From Ferruginibacter sp. (GTDB taxonomy: Bacteria; Bacteroidota; Bacteroidia; Chitinophagales; Chitinophagaceae): a stretch of 10,564 nucleotides of DNA. Positions 1 through 6,542 of the stretch are shown here, piece by piece. A program made the translations under genes and the position numbers. The DNA lies in NCBI GenBank assembly GCA_030831725.1, contig JAURKN010000024.1:1-10564 (forward strand). The letters are read 5' to 3'. Position 1 is the stretch's first letter; every line of letters starts with the position of its first letter. Below the pieces are notes generated by a model. It made no database searches. It worked only from the letters and a program-made list of their open reading frames with translations, and was not told where the DNA came from.

Positions 1-1835
1 ATGGCGAATTCAAACAGTTCTTTCCGGAAAACGCGGTCGGTTATTTTGTATCATACTACGATTACTATCAACCGGAAGCCTACATGCCGGTTACTAATAC
101 CTATATAGAAAAAGACCTCAGCATCAACGAAGAGCTTGACAAATTGAGATTACAGGCTACCGCTCAATTGCTCAGCGGAAGAAGAGATATTGTAGTCGTT
201 GCAAGCGTGAGTTGTATCTATGGTATGGGAAATCCTTCCGAATATGAAAATGCCATCATACGCATTCAAAAAGGTCAGGTCATTTCACGTCAGGGCTTTT
301 TGCATTCTCTCGTGAACTCTCTCTACCACAGAAGTCAGGGTGATTTTGAACGTGGCTCTTTTCGGGTAAAAGGTGATACCATCGACATCAACCTACCCTA
401 TGTTGATTTTGGTTATAGAATCTGTTTTTTCGGTGATGAAATTGAAAGTATAGAAACTCTCGAGCTTTCATCCGGAAAGCGAATCAGTAGCGTGGACCAC
501 GCCGCCATATTTCCTGCGAATCTTTATCTCGCTCCGAAAGACATGCTGGCTCAAGTGATCAGCGAAATTCAGGATGAGGCCTACGCACAAGTTGAATATT
601 TTAAAAGTGTAGGAAAATACATCGAGGCACAGCGTATAGGCGAAAGGGTACAATATGATCTTGAAATGATTCGTGAACTTGGATATTGCACAGGCATTGA
701 AAATTATTCCCGTTTTTTTGACAGAAGAAAACCAGGTGCAAGGCCTTTCTGTCTGCTTGATTATTTCCCCTCCGATTTTCTTACCATCATAGACGAAAGT
801 CATCAAACCATTCCCCAAATCAGCGGGATGTATGGCGGTGACAGAAGCCGAAAACTCACCTTGGTGGAGTATGGATTCCGCCTGCCTTCCGCCATGGACA
901 ACCGTCCGCAGAATTTTCAAGAATTTGAAAGTCTGACAGGCCAAGTGGTATATGTATCAGCAACACCCGGAGAGTATGAATTGCAAAAATGTGAAGGTGT
1001 GGTGGTGGAACAGATTGTTCGTCCGACGGGACTCTTAGATCCGCCTATTGAAGTAAGACCAACTTTACATCAGATTGATGATCTGCTCGATGAAATCGAT
1101 CAACGGGTGCAGAAAGGAGACCGGGTATTGGTCACCACACTCACCAAGCGAATGGCTGAAGAGATGCATAAATACCTTGAACGTATACAGATAAAATCAA
1201 AATACATCCACAGCGATGTGGATACCTTGGAACGTGTTGAAATTCTTCGTGATCTGCGTCTCGGGAAAATCGATGTTCTTGTGGGCGTCAACCTTTTACG
1301 CGAAGGACTTGATTTGCCTGAGGTTTCACTCGTTGCTATCATGGATGCCGATAAGGAAGGTTTTTTACGAAATGAGAAGAGTCTGACACAAACCGCAGGT
1401 AGGGCAGCTCGTAATTCGGAGGGTCTGGTTATTTTCTATGCTGATAAAATGACCATGAGCATGCAGAAAACAATAGATGAAACATCAAGAAGGAGAGAAA
1501 AACAAATGGCTTATAATCAAGCTCACGGAATCATTCCCACAACCGTAAAAAAATCCGTCGATCAGATCATGGCACAGGGCAGCGTGCTTGATGTGAGAGG
1601 ATATGACCCTTCTTCGCATTATGACGCATCTGTTCAACAAGAGTCAACCGCCGTTCTTTCAGAGGCGGAGGAAGTGTATGAATCTGTGCCTGCCTTGGAG
1701 AAGGCGTTCAACTCTGTGAAAAAGAAAATGGAAAAAGCCGCGAAAGACATGGATTTCATGGAAGCGGCGCGTTTAAGAGATCTGATGTTCGACCTCAGGG
1801 ATAAGTTGGAGAAAATGAAAAACGATGCTGCTTAG
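1..1835 (+). CDS. uvrB: UvrABC excinuclease subunit B, 5'-truncated by the window edge
   Basis: UvrB is the DNA-damage-verifying helicase-like subunit of bacterial nucleotide-excision repair. It is loaded by UvrA and recruits UvrC for incision. The reading frame is already open at base 3, so the gene starts before the window; about 610 residues are visible against roughly 670 in the family. The Walker A loop (GxTGSGKT) must lie in the missing part. Visible features in order are the beta-hairpin YYDYYQPEAY (nt 51-80), VVASVSCIYGMG, the helicase DESH box (nt 792-803), the stretch GMYGGDRSRK, YVSATPGEYEL, RPTGLLDP, the motif V-region LLREGLDLPEVSLVAIMDAD, and the motif VI arginine finger QTAGRAARN. 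A C-terminal UVR domain (about the last 45 residues, EAARLRDLM) contacts UvrC or UvrA. All motifs are intact, so the protein should be functional. The ATG at 84 is an internal methionine, not the start. Confidence 0.98.
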   Translation, partial: GEFKQFFPENAVGYFVSYYDYYQPEAYMPVTNTYIEKDLSINEELDKLRLQATAQLLSGRRDIVVVASVSCIYGMGNPSEYENAIIRIQKGQVISRQGFLHSLVNSLYHRSQGDFERGSFRVKGDTIDINLPYVDFGYRICFFGDEIESIETLELSSGKRISSVDHAAIFPANLYLAPKDMLAQVISEIQDEAYAQVEYFKSVGKYIEAQRIGERVQYDLEMIRELGYCTGIENYSRFFDRRKPGARPFCLLDYFPSDFLTIIDESHQTIPQISGMYGGDRSRKLTLVEYGFRLPSAMDNRPQNFQEFESLTGQVVYVSATPGEYELQKCEGVVVEQIVRPTGLLDPPIEVRPTLHQIDDLLDEIDQRVQKGDRVLVTTLTKRMAEEMHKYLERIQIKSKYIHSDVDTLERVEILRDLRLGKIDVLVGVNLLREGLDLPEVSLVAIMDADKEGFLRNEKSLTQTAGRAARNSEGLVIFYADKMTMSMQKTIDETSRRREKQMAYNQAHGIIPTTVKKSVDQIMAQGSVLDVRGYDPSSHYDASVQQESTAVLSEAEEVYESVPALEKAFNSVKKKMEKAAKDMDFMEAARLRDLMFDLRDKLEKMKNDAA

Positions 1836-1882
1836 TTAGAAAATCTTCAGACCTGTTTTATTGAAGCGCATAATGAAAAAAA

Positions 1883-2776
1883 TCAAACCCATTTTTGTAT
1901 AAACTGAAACAGATTAAACGCCCCAGTCTCCCGTAGTATACTGTCTTTCAAATCATTTTTATCCAAATCCTCCATACGCTTGTTTCGGATCAACTGATAC
2001 GCCTTCTCTGCCATCAATGCGGCTTTACGGTCTTTGTTCACCTGGTGTTCCATATGAATCAAAATATCCTTCAAGGCACTAACACCTTCTTTAGAAGCCG
2101 CATTCGTCTTTACTATGGGAATTTCTCTCTCTTTCTCGGAAAACGCCGGAGCCAGCATCAATCTTAAATTTGATACAAACGCATCCGCACCCGGACGATC
2201 AGATTTGTTCACCACAAACACATCGGCAATTTCCATCAGCCCTGCTTTCATGGTTTGAATTTCATCGCCCGATTCTGGGACCAAAACAACTGTAGTGATA
2301 TCAGCCAATCCCGCAATTTCAATCTCACTTTGTCCGACGCCGACTGTTTCGATGATGATCCAGTCAAAACCTGCTGCTTTTAGCACTTCCGTCACTTCGA
2401 TGATTCTGGGATGCAGTCCACCCATCGATCCGCGTGAGGCTAGCGATCTGATGTAGACGTTTGGATGACTATACCAACTGCTCATTCGAATACGATCTCC
2501 GAGCAAAGCACCAAGATGAAAGGGGGAAGAAGGATCAATACACAACACCGCCACACTGTTTCCGGATGCTGTCAGCTCGCCAATCAACGCATCTGTGAGA
2601 GTGCTCTTTCCGGCGCCAGGAGGACCAGTGATACCAATGATGTTTTGTAAGGAACTGGATGGCAGTTGTCTGAGAAATGTCTCATACCCCTCTGCCGCAT
2701 TCTCAACCAGAGATATGCAACGGGCTAAAGCCCTAAAATCGGATTTGTCTGGTTGGTAGGAAAAGAGAGTGGACAT
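1883..2776 (-). CDS. meaB: MeaB/ArgK-family P-loop GTPase (methylmalonyl-CoA mutase-associated), short form
   Basis: This is a SIMIBI-class G3E GTPase of the MeaB/ArgK/MMAA family. Known members protect and reload adenosylcobalamin-dependent acyl-CoA mutases; that role is inferred here because no mutase gene is in view. Numbering from the ATG at 2776 (297 aa), the Walker A GPPGAGKST is at residues 51-59, DPSSPF at about 81, GDRIRM at 93-98, the family signature ETVGVGQSE at 143-151, and the guanine-specificity motif NKSD at 190-193. The open frame extends upstream to 2926, but that would run into the divergent GT4 gene and add residues unlike the family. The start is therefore 2776 or the ATG at 2800 (305 aa, preceded by GGGATGAG). 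Both are shorter than the common 320-340 aa, because the N-terminal extension and the C-terminal arm are reduced. It ends 47 bases from uvrB, tail to tail. Confidence 0.9.
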   Translation of the reverse strand: MSTLFSYQPDKSDFRALARCISLVENAAEGYETFLRQLPSSSLQNIIGITGPPGAGKSTLTDALIGELTASGNSVAVLCIDPSSPFHLGALLGDRIRMSSWYSHPNVYIRSLASRGSMGGLHPRIIEVTEVLKAAGFDWIIIETVGVGQSEIEIAGLADITTVVLVPESGDEIQTMKAGLMEIADVFVVNKSDRPGADAFVSNLRLMLAPAFSEKEREIPIVKTNAASKEGVSALKDILIHMEHQVNKDRKAALMAEKAYQLIRNKRMEDLDKNDLKDSILRETGAFNLFQFIQKWV

Positions 2777-2814
2777 GACTTGCAAATTAATGAAATTCAT
2801 CTCATCCCGTAAAG

Positions 2815-2843
2815 TTGTCAAGCGTATGTTTATACTACATTTG
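2815..2843 (+). promoter_or_regulatory. Bacteroidota-type promoter of the GT4-led operon
   Basis: A TTG at 2815-2817 is followed after 18 bases by TACATTTG at 2836-2843, which matches all fixed bases of the Bacteroidota -7 box TAnnTTTG. Transcription normally starts a few bases past the final G of this box, which would place it at about 2847-2850. The ATG of the downstream glycosyltransferase is at 2849, so the mRNA would be leaderless or nearly so. The site is predicted by eye from consensus and spacing. Confidence 0.55.
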
Positions 2844-2848
2844 TACAC

Positions 2849-3925
2849 ATGAGCCAGTCCCGCATCATTGTAGAAGATGAAAGAATGAAATATCCTTTTA
2901 CGGGATTGTTTACTTTTTGCGAACAACTCAGTAAAAGTCTGGTCAAAAACAAATCGCAGTTAAACGGAAACTTATCTTTTTACGTTCCCAAAAATCAGGT
3001 GGGCTTTGCCGGAGATCAGATTGGATATCATATTCAACAATCGTGGCACAAGTTTTTCAATCCGATACATGCAAAAGCGGATCTCTGGCACGGAACCTAT
3101 CAGGGAAGTCGCTATTTTCCATCCAGAAAAAAAATAAAAAAAATCCTGACCATACACGATCTGAATTTTCTGGTCGAACAAAAAAAATCTGAAGCGAAAC
3201 AAAAAAAACTGCTCGATAAAGTCAGACGTCAGGTGGAACAAGCAGACCATGTTACCGCCATTTCGCAATTCACACTGGATTTCATCAAACAACATATCGA
3301 TTTTACAAACAAGCCTGTGGATGTGATATATAATGGATGTAATGTAGATACAGAAACCGATGTTCCCTCAAAACCGAAATTCATCCAGGATGATAAGCCT
3401 TTTCTGTTCAGCATCGGTACGATTGCAGAAAAGAAAAATTTTCATGTGCTTGTTCCTCTCCTTAAGGGGAATGATTTCAACCTTATAGTCGCAGGTATTT
3501 ATCAGCAAGATTCTTATGTCGAAAAAATAAAGGCCGAAGCCAAGAAACATGGCGTATCCGATCGTGTCATTTTGCCGGGCAGTGTGACCACGGCAGAAAA
3601 ATGGTGGCTCATGCAAAATAGTGAAGCTTTTGTTTTTCCTTCCATTGCGGAAGGATTCGGAATACCGGTGGTGGAGGCCATGTATTTTGAAAAGCCGATT
3701 CTACTATCAACCCATACCTGTCTTCCAGAAATCGGTGGTGATGCGGCATACTATTTCACAGATTTTGAGCCCGAAAACATGCAGCGTACACTTCAACAAG
3801 CCATGCATGATTTTTACAACAGTTCAGAAAAAAAAGTCCTGATGCGCGATCGCAAACTCAAATTCAATTGGGACCATGCCGCTATGCGTTATATCGACAT
3901 CTACAACAAAACACTTGGACAATAG
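2849..3925 (+). CDS. glycosyltransferase family 4 (GT-B fold)
   Basis: A retaining GT4 glycosyltransferase of 358 aa, a normal length for the family. It is likely cytoplasmic or peripheral to the inner membrane and transfers a sugar from a nucleotide donor to a glycan or LPS-type acceptor; donor and acceptor cannot be read from sequence. The N-terminal domain begins with VEDERMKYPFTGLFTF (residues 8-23), typical of Bacteroidota GT4 enzymes, followed by ADLWHGTYQ (77-85), TIHDLNFL (101-108) and VTAISQFT (135-142). The domain linker leads to FSIGTIAEKKNF (187-198). The nucleotide-binding C-terminal domain carries the E-x7-E motif in EGFGIPVVE (E268 and E276), then STHTCLPEIGGDAA. The start at 2849 is preferred because homology begins around residue 5, before the next ATG at 2885. 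It lies divergent from meaB and is the first gene of a three-gene operon. Four A8 tracts occur at 3127-3208. Confidence 0.93.
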   Translation: MSQSRIIVEDERMKYPFTGLFTFCEQLSKSLVKNKSQLNGNLSFYVPKNQVGFAGDQIGYHIQQSWHKFFNPIHAKADLWHGTYQGSRYFPSRKKIKKILTIHDLNFLVEQKKSEAKQKKLLDKVRRQVEQADHVTAISQFTLDFIKQHIDFTNKPVDVIYNGCNVDTETDVPSKPKFIQDDKPFLFSIGTIAEKKNFHVLVPLLKGNDFNLIVAGIYQQDSYVEKIKAEAKKHGVSDRVILPGSVTTAEKWWLMQNSEAFVFPSIAEGFGIPVVEAMYFEKPILLSTHTCLPEIGGDAAYYFTDFEPENMQRTLQQAMHDFYNSSEKKVLMRDRKLKFNWDHAAMRYIDIYNKTLGQ

Positions 3926-3942
3926 AAAAACAAACTGCATTC

Positions 3943-5004
3943 ATGAACGTATTGATCATAGAACTTGGCGGGTCTCATATAGAATGCATCTACACTTTTG
4001 TACATGCGCTCAATCTGAAAAAAGCATCTACGCATCTTTGTTGTAACCGAAAACTACTTCCATTGTTTCCGGAAAAAGATAGACTTGAGGGAATTCTTGA
4101 AATGCCTGACCAATTTGATTTCCTTTCGCAGATAAAGTCATTTTGGGCAATCAGAAAGTACATCCGGAAAAACAAAATCACACATGTTGTCATCAACACC
4201 TGCGAACTCAAAATCATTAGAAATCTGTTTTTCTTTTTGCCATCGCGACTCAACTGTACCGGACAAGTACATCATGCCAAAAAGCTGGAGAAAAGCGTGA
4301 CGATTACTAAAATACTCTCCCGTAAAATGAAAAAGTATTTTGTTTTGGGAGACCATCTGCTGCACAAAACAAATGCCTACGCATCGTTCAAGCTTGCTTC
4401 GATTTACCCGATTTATTTTCCAATATCCAGTTCCAACGTCTTGCAAAAAAAATCAGGCGATTGCTGGATCACTATACCTGGCGGAGCTTCCGTTGAACGC
4501 AGAGATTATCTTCCTTTGATTGAATCCATCCGAAACGGAAATCTTGCTGAGGGAATGGTCTTCGTATTCTTGGGCAGATATTATCTTGACAACCATGTGA
4601 ATCCAGAATGGAAAAAAGAAGATTGGTGGAAAAAACACATCATACATTTCGAACAAGATGTTCCATATGATTTGTTTCATGAGTATATGTCCAAGTCGGA
4701 TCTGATTCTGCCTTTAATCAAGATGGAAGGGGACAGCATGTATGGTGACGGTAGAATATCCGGTTCTTTCAATCTTGCATTGGGTTATCAAAAACCGATG
4801 TTATTGCCCGAAACCTATCATAGGAACGAGGACCTCAGGCCATTCAGCAAGTATTATAAAAACATGAATGAAGCAATTTCGATTTTGCAAAATATCAAAA
4901 AAGACGGAAGTCTACTTGAAGCCTACACAACAGCTTATTATAACAGTCCGTTTTGCAACTGGAATCTCTTGTCGGAAAAAATAGTCTCTTTCATCGCATC
5001 ATGA
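3943..5004 (+). CDS. GT-B-like putative glycosyltransferase, family not recognised
   Basis: A 353 aa protein whose exact family I do not recognise. A GT-B glycosyltransferase fold is inferred from layout. The start MNVLIIELGGSHIECIYTFV resembles the first beta strand and helix of a GT-B N-domain, with FWAIRKYIRKNKITHVVINT (67-86) as another strand-helix pair. The C-terminal half opens with WITIPGGASVERRDYLPLIE (175-194), resembling the strand after the linker in GT-B enzymes. MVFVFLGRYY (205-214), the helix PYDLFHEYMSKSDLILPLI (241-259), and GDGRISGSFNLALGYQKPML (268-287) follow, the last standing where donor-binding residues usually lie. No E-x7-E motif is present, and no signal peptide or transmembrane helix is seen. 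The ATG at 3943 is chosen over the one at 3868, which lies inside the GT4 gene. The gap to GT4 is 17 bases, and the stop overlaps the next start in ATGA. The operon context supports a glycan role. Confidence 0.75.
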   Translation: MNVLIIELGGSHIECIYTFVHALNLKKASTHLCCNRKLLPLFPEKDRLEGILEMPDQFDFLSQIKSFWAIRKYIRKNKITHVVINTCELKIIRNLFFFLPSRLNCTGQVHHAKKLEKSVTITKILSRKMKKYFVLGDHLLHKTNAYASFKLASIYPIYFPISSSNVLQKKSGDCWITIPGGASVERRDYLPLIESIRNGNLAEGMVFVFLGRYYLDNHVNPEWKKEDWWKKHIIHFEQDVPYDLFHEYMSKSDLILPLIKMEGDSMYGDGRISGSFNLALGYQKPMLLPETYHRNEDLRPFSKYYKNMNEAISILQNIKKDGSLLEAYTTAYYNSPFCNWNLLSEKIVSFIAS

Positions 5005-5933
5005 ACTCAATGAACTTACATAAAAAAGTGAGTGTGGTACTATGTTCCCGAAACGGAGCGTCGTTTTTGGATGAGCAACTCCATAGTCTTGAAAGACAAA
5101 CCTATCCTCATTTGGAGTTTATATGTTCCGACAATGAAAGCGAAGACGGCACCGCTGAAAAATTGAAGGCCTGGTGTGCGCAAAAAGAAAACAGAAAATT
5201 CATTTCATTCGGAGAGAAAGGATTGAATCGTAATTTTTTTCATGCGCTCGAATATGTAGAAGGGGAAATGGTGATTTTTTGTGACCAAGATGATATTTGG
5301 TTTCCGGAAAAAATAGAAAAATTGGTTTCTTTTCTTTTGACACACGATGATGCAAGCATGGTTTATGGATTGTCAAAACCTTTCTATGGGGAAGTTCCCA
5401 AGGATGCAGACATCAAATCCATCAACAGACTGGAAGGAACGGATGTACGAAAGACAATGCTGACATCGTTTACATTGGGCCACAATATGTTGGTATGGAA
5501 AAAAGTGTTGGACAGAATCCCGGTGCCGACTACGGAGACGGTGGCTTACGATTGGTGGATCACGGTTTGTTCCATGTGTATCTCTCCAATTTATTGTCTG
5601 CCGGAAGTACTCACATTCTGGAGGCAGCATCATAACAATACAACCACGCAATTGAATGCCGGTCTATATCACGAAAGCAGAATCGCATATCTAAAAACAT
5701 TCCGCGACATTCCTTTGATTTCGGCAGCAAATAAAAAATGGATTGATGAAGCCACATCCGCATTCGAATCTCTAAAAAACAAATCGTTTTCTTGGCGCTT
5801 ATGTGCTTTTATTTACAACAACAGAGATATTCTCTTTTTCTTCAAACGAAAAAAGAATTCAATTTCATTCGGAATTTCAGCACTGAAATGGGCGATTAGG
5901 ATGAGCAAACACAATTACGCGTTGCAGAAATAA
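5001..5933 (+). CDS. glycosyltransferase family 2, rhamnosyltransferase-like (GT-A fold)
   Basis: An inverting GT2 enzyme of 310 aa. The nucleotide-binding start is VSVVLCSRNGASFLDEQLHS (10-29), then ICSDNESEDGTAEKL (41-55). The DxD-type metal and donor site is FCDQDDIWFPEK (93-104). Further on are GHNMLVWKK (160-168), AYDWWITVC (182-190), where the catalytic base usually lies, and FWRQHHNNT (206-214). The DQDD-W / DWW / RQH combination is typical of GT2 proteins annotated as rhamnosyltransferases of O-antigen and rhamnan clusters; the actual sugar is not proven. The ATG at 5001 overlaps the previous stop codon as ATGA, implying translational coupling. An upstream in-frame ATG at 4953 lies inside the preceding gene and is unlikely, whereas the ATG at 5010 is a possible alternative. 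The last 40 residues are basic and hydrophobic and might aid membrane association. It is the last gene of the operon, 7 bases from lptC in convergent orientation. Confidence 0.92.
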   Translation: MNSMNLHKKVSVVLCSRNGASFLDEQLHSLERQTYPHLEFICSDNESEDGTAEKLKAWCAQKENRKFISFGEKGLNRNFFHALEYVEGEMVIFCDQDDIWFPEKIEKLVSFLLTHDDASMVYGLSKPFYGEVPKDADIKSINRLEGTDVRKTMLTSFTLGHNMLVWKKVLDRIPVPTTETVAYDWWITVCSMCISPIYCLPEVLTFWRQHHNNTTTQLNAGLYHESRIAYLKTFRDIPLISAANKKWIDEATSAFESLKNKSFSWRLCAFIYNNRDILFFFKRKKNSISFGISALKWAIRMSKHNYALQK

Positions 5934-5940
5934 TATTGAA

Positions 5941-6507
5941 TCAATGTGGGAATGAAGAATCCGGAACGCTGATGATGCCTGTGGTTTGTTTGATGTGCCA
6001 GTTCTTGAAATCCTGACTGGCTTCCATGCCCATGCCGTTGATGATTTCTTTTTTGGTTCTGATTTTAACCGGCTTGTCTGTATAAAATTCGTTTCCACTC
6101 CGGCTTCTGTCCCAGTACAATTCTTCGCATCTGAGCGTATCCCCTTTTTCGATGTTGATGACAACTACGCTGTCTCTTAAAAAAACAATCGACTGATATT
6201 GCTTGTAGTTCGCGTATTTGGCATTCATGATGCTTTCTATTTTTCCCGAATCATTATAGAAATCCGTGTGGAGCGTTTTTGGAAATTCCACATAAGGAAC
6301 AACATCTTGCACGTTCAACATCAAGGGTGCTTTTAGAATGGCTTTGGTTTTTCCGCCAATGGTATAATTCACCACTACGTTTTTAGCCTCTTCTATGCTG
6401 GTATTTTTTTTCTGTTTGATTTCATTCTGTTCCGTTGCACAAGACCATAAAAAAAAGCAGCTGAACATAACCGCTGCTTTTATTGATATGTTGTGATGAA
6501 AATGCAT
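5941..6507 (-). CDS. lptC: LPS export ABC transporter periplasmic protein LptC, predicted lipoprotein
   Basis: LptC takes LPS from the LptBFG transporter at the inner membrane and passes it to the LptA bridge. The protein is 188 aa from the ATG at 6507. The N-terminus has a basic n-region, a hydrophobic stretch (AAVMFSCFFL) and a lipobox-like LWSC with Cys23, so it is predicted to be a lipoprotein. E. coli LptC instead has a transmembrane anchor. The rest is a beta-rich LptC/OstA-like fold: KAPLMLNVQDVVPYVEFPKT (59-78), FYNDSGKIESIMNAKYANY (83-101), VINIEKGDTLRCEELYWDRS (116-135), then EFYTDKPVKIRT (140-151) and GMGMEASQDFKNWHI (158-172), which matches the family's repeating strands. A longer frame from 6570 would overlap the upstream gene and displace the signal sequence, so 6507 is chosen. 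It is the last gene of the minus-strand operon, 35 bases after the barrel protein gene. A terminator-like hairpin overlaps codons 9-20. Confidence 0.88.
   Translation of the reverse strand: MHFHHNISIKAAVMFSCFFLWSCATEQNEIKQKKNTSIEEAKNVVVNYTIGGKTKAILKAPLMLNVQDVVPYVEFPKTLHTDFYNDSGKIESIMNAKYANYKQYQSIVFLRDSVVVINIEKGDTLRCEELYWDRSRSGNEFYTDKPVKIRTKKEIINGMGMEASQDFKNWHIKQTTGIISVPDSSFPH
6449..6481 (-). terminator. terminator-like hairpin inside the 5' end of lptC
   Basis: On the minus strand AAAAGCAGC and GCTGCTTTT form a perfect 9-bp stem around an 11-base loop (6462-6472). The right arm runs into eight T residues (complement of 6449-6456). This is the shape of a Rho-independent terminator, oriented to act on transcripts coming from the barrel protein gene into lptC. 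It lies about 26-58 bases inside lptC, in the signal-peptide codons, so full termination would cut lptC expression. It could be an attenuator or a chance result of codon choice. The long loop and the short GC core (five pairs) keep confidence modest. Confidence 0.35.
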
Positions 6508-6542
6508 GAAAACTTCTCGTTTCAAAAATGAATGTGATTGAA

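Noticed and set aside
468..944. A 158-codon minus-strand open frame inside uvrB
   Set aside because: It is fully antisense to conserved UvrB motifs and has no features of its own.
1845..1866. Possible bidirectional terminator between uvrB and meaB (CTTCA/TGAAG)
   Set aside because: Only five pairs, mostly weak, with a 12-base loop and no proper T tract, so there is not enough support.
2777..2926. A longer N-terminus for the MeaB-type GTPase starting at 2926
   Set aside because: It would overlap the first 78 bases of the GT4 gene and its promoter, and the extra residues do not look like the family. Starts at 2776 or 2800 fit better.
3868..3942. An upstream ATG for the GT-B-like protein at 3868
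   Set aside because: The extra 25 residues are encoded inside the 3' end of the GT4 gene, and the typical first strand MNVLIIELGG begins at 3943.
4953..5000. An upstream ATG for the GT2 gene at 4953
   Set aside because: It lies within the preceding gene. The ATGA overlap at 5001 gives a normal coupled start just before the GT2 homology.
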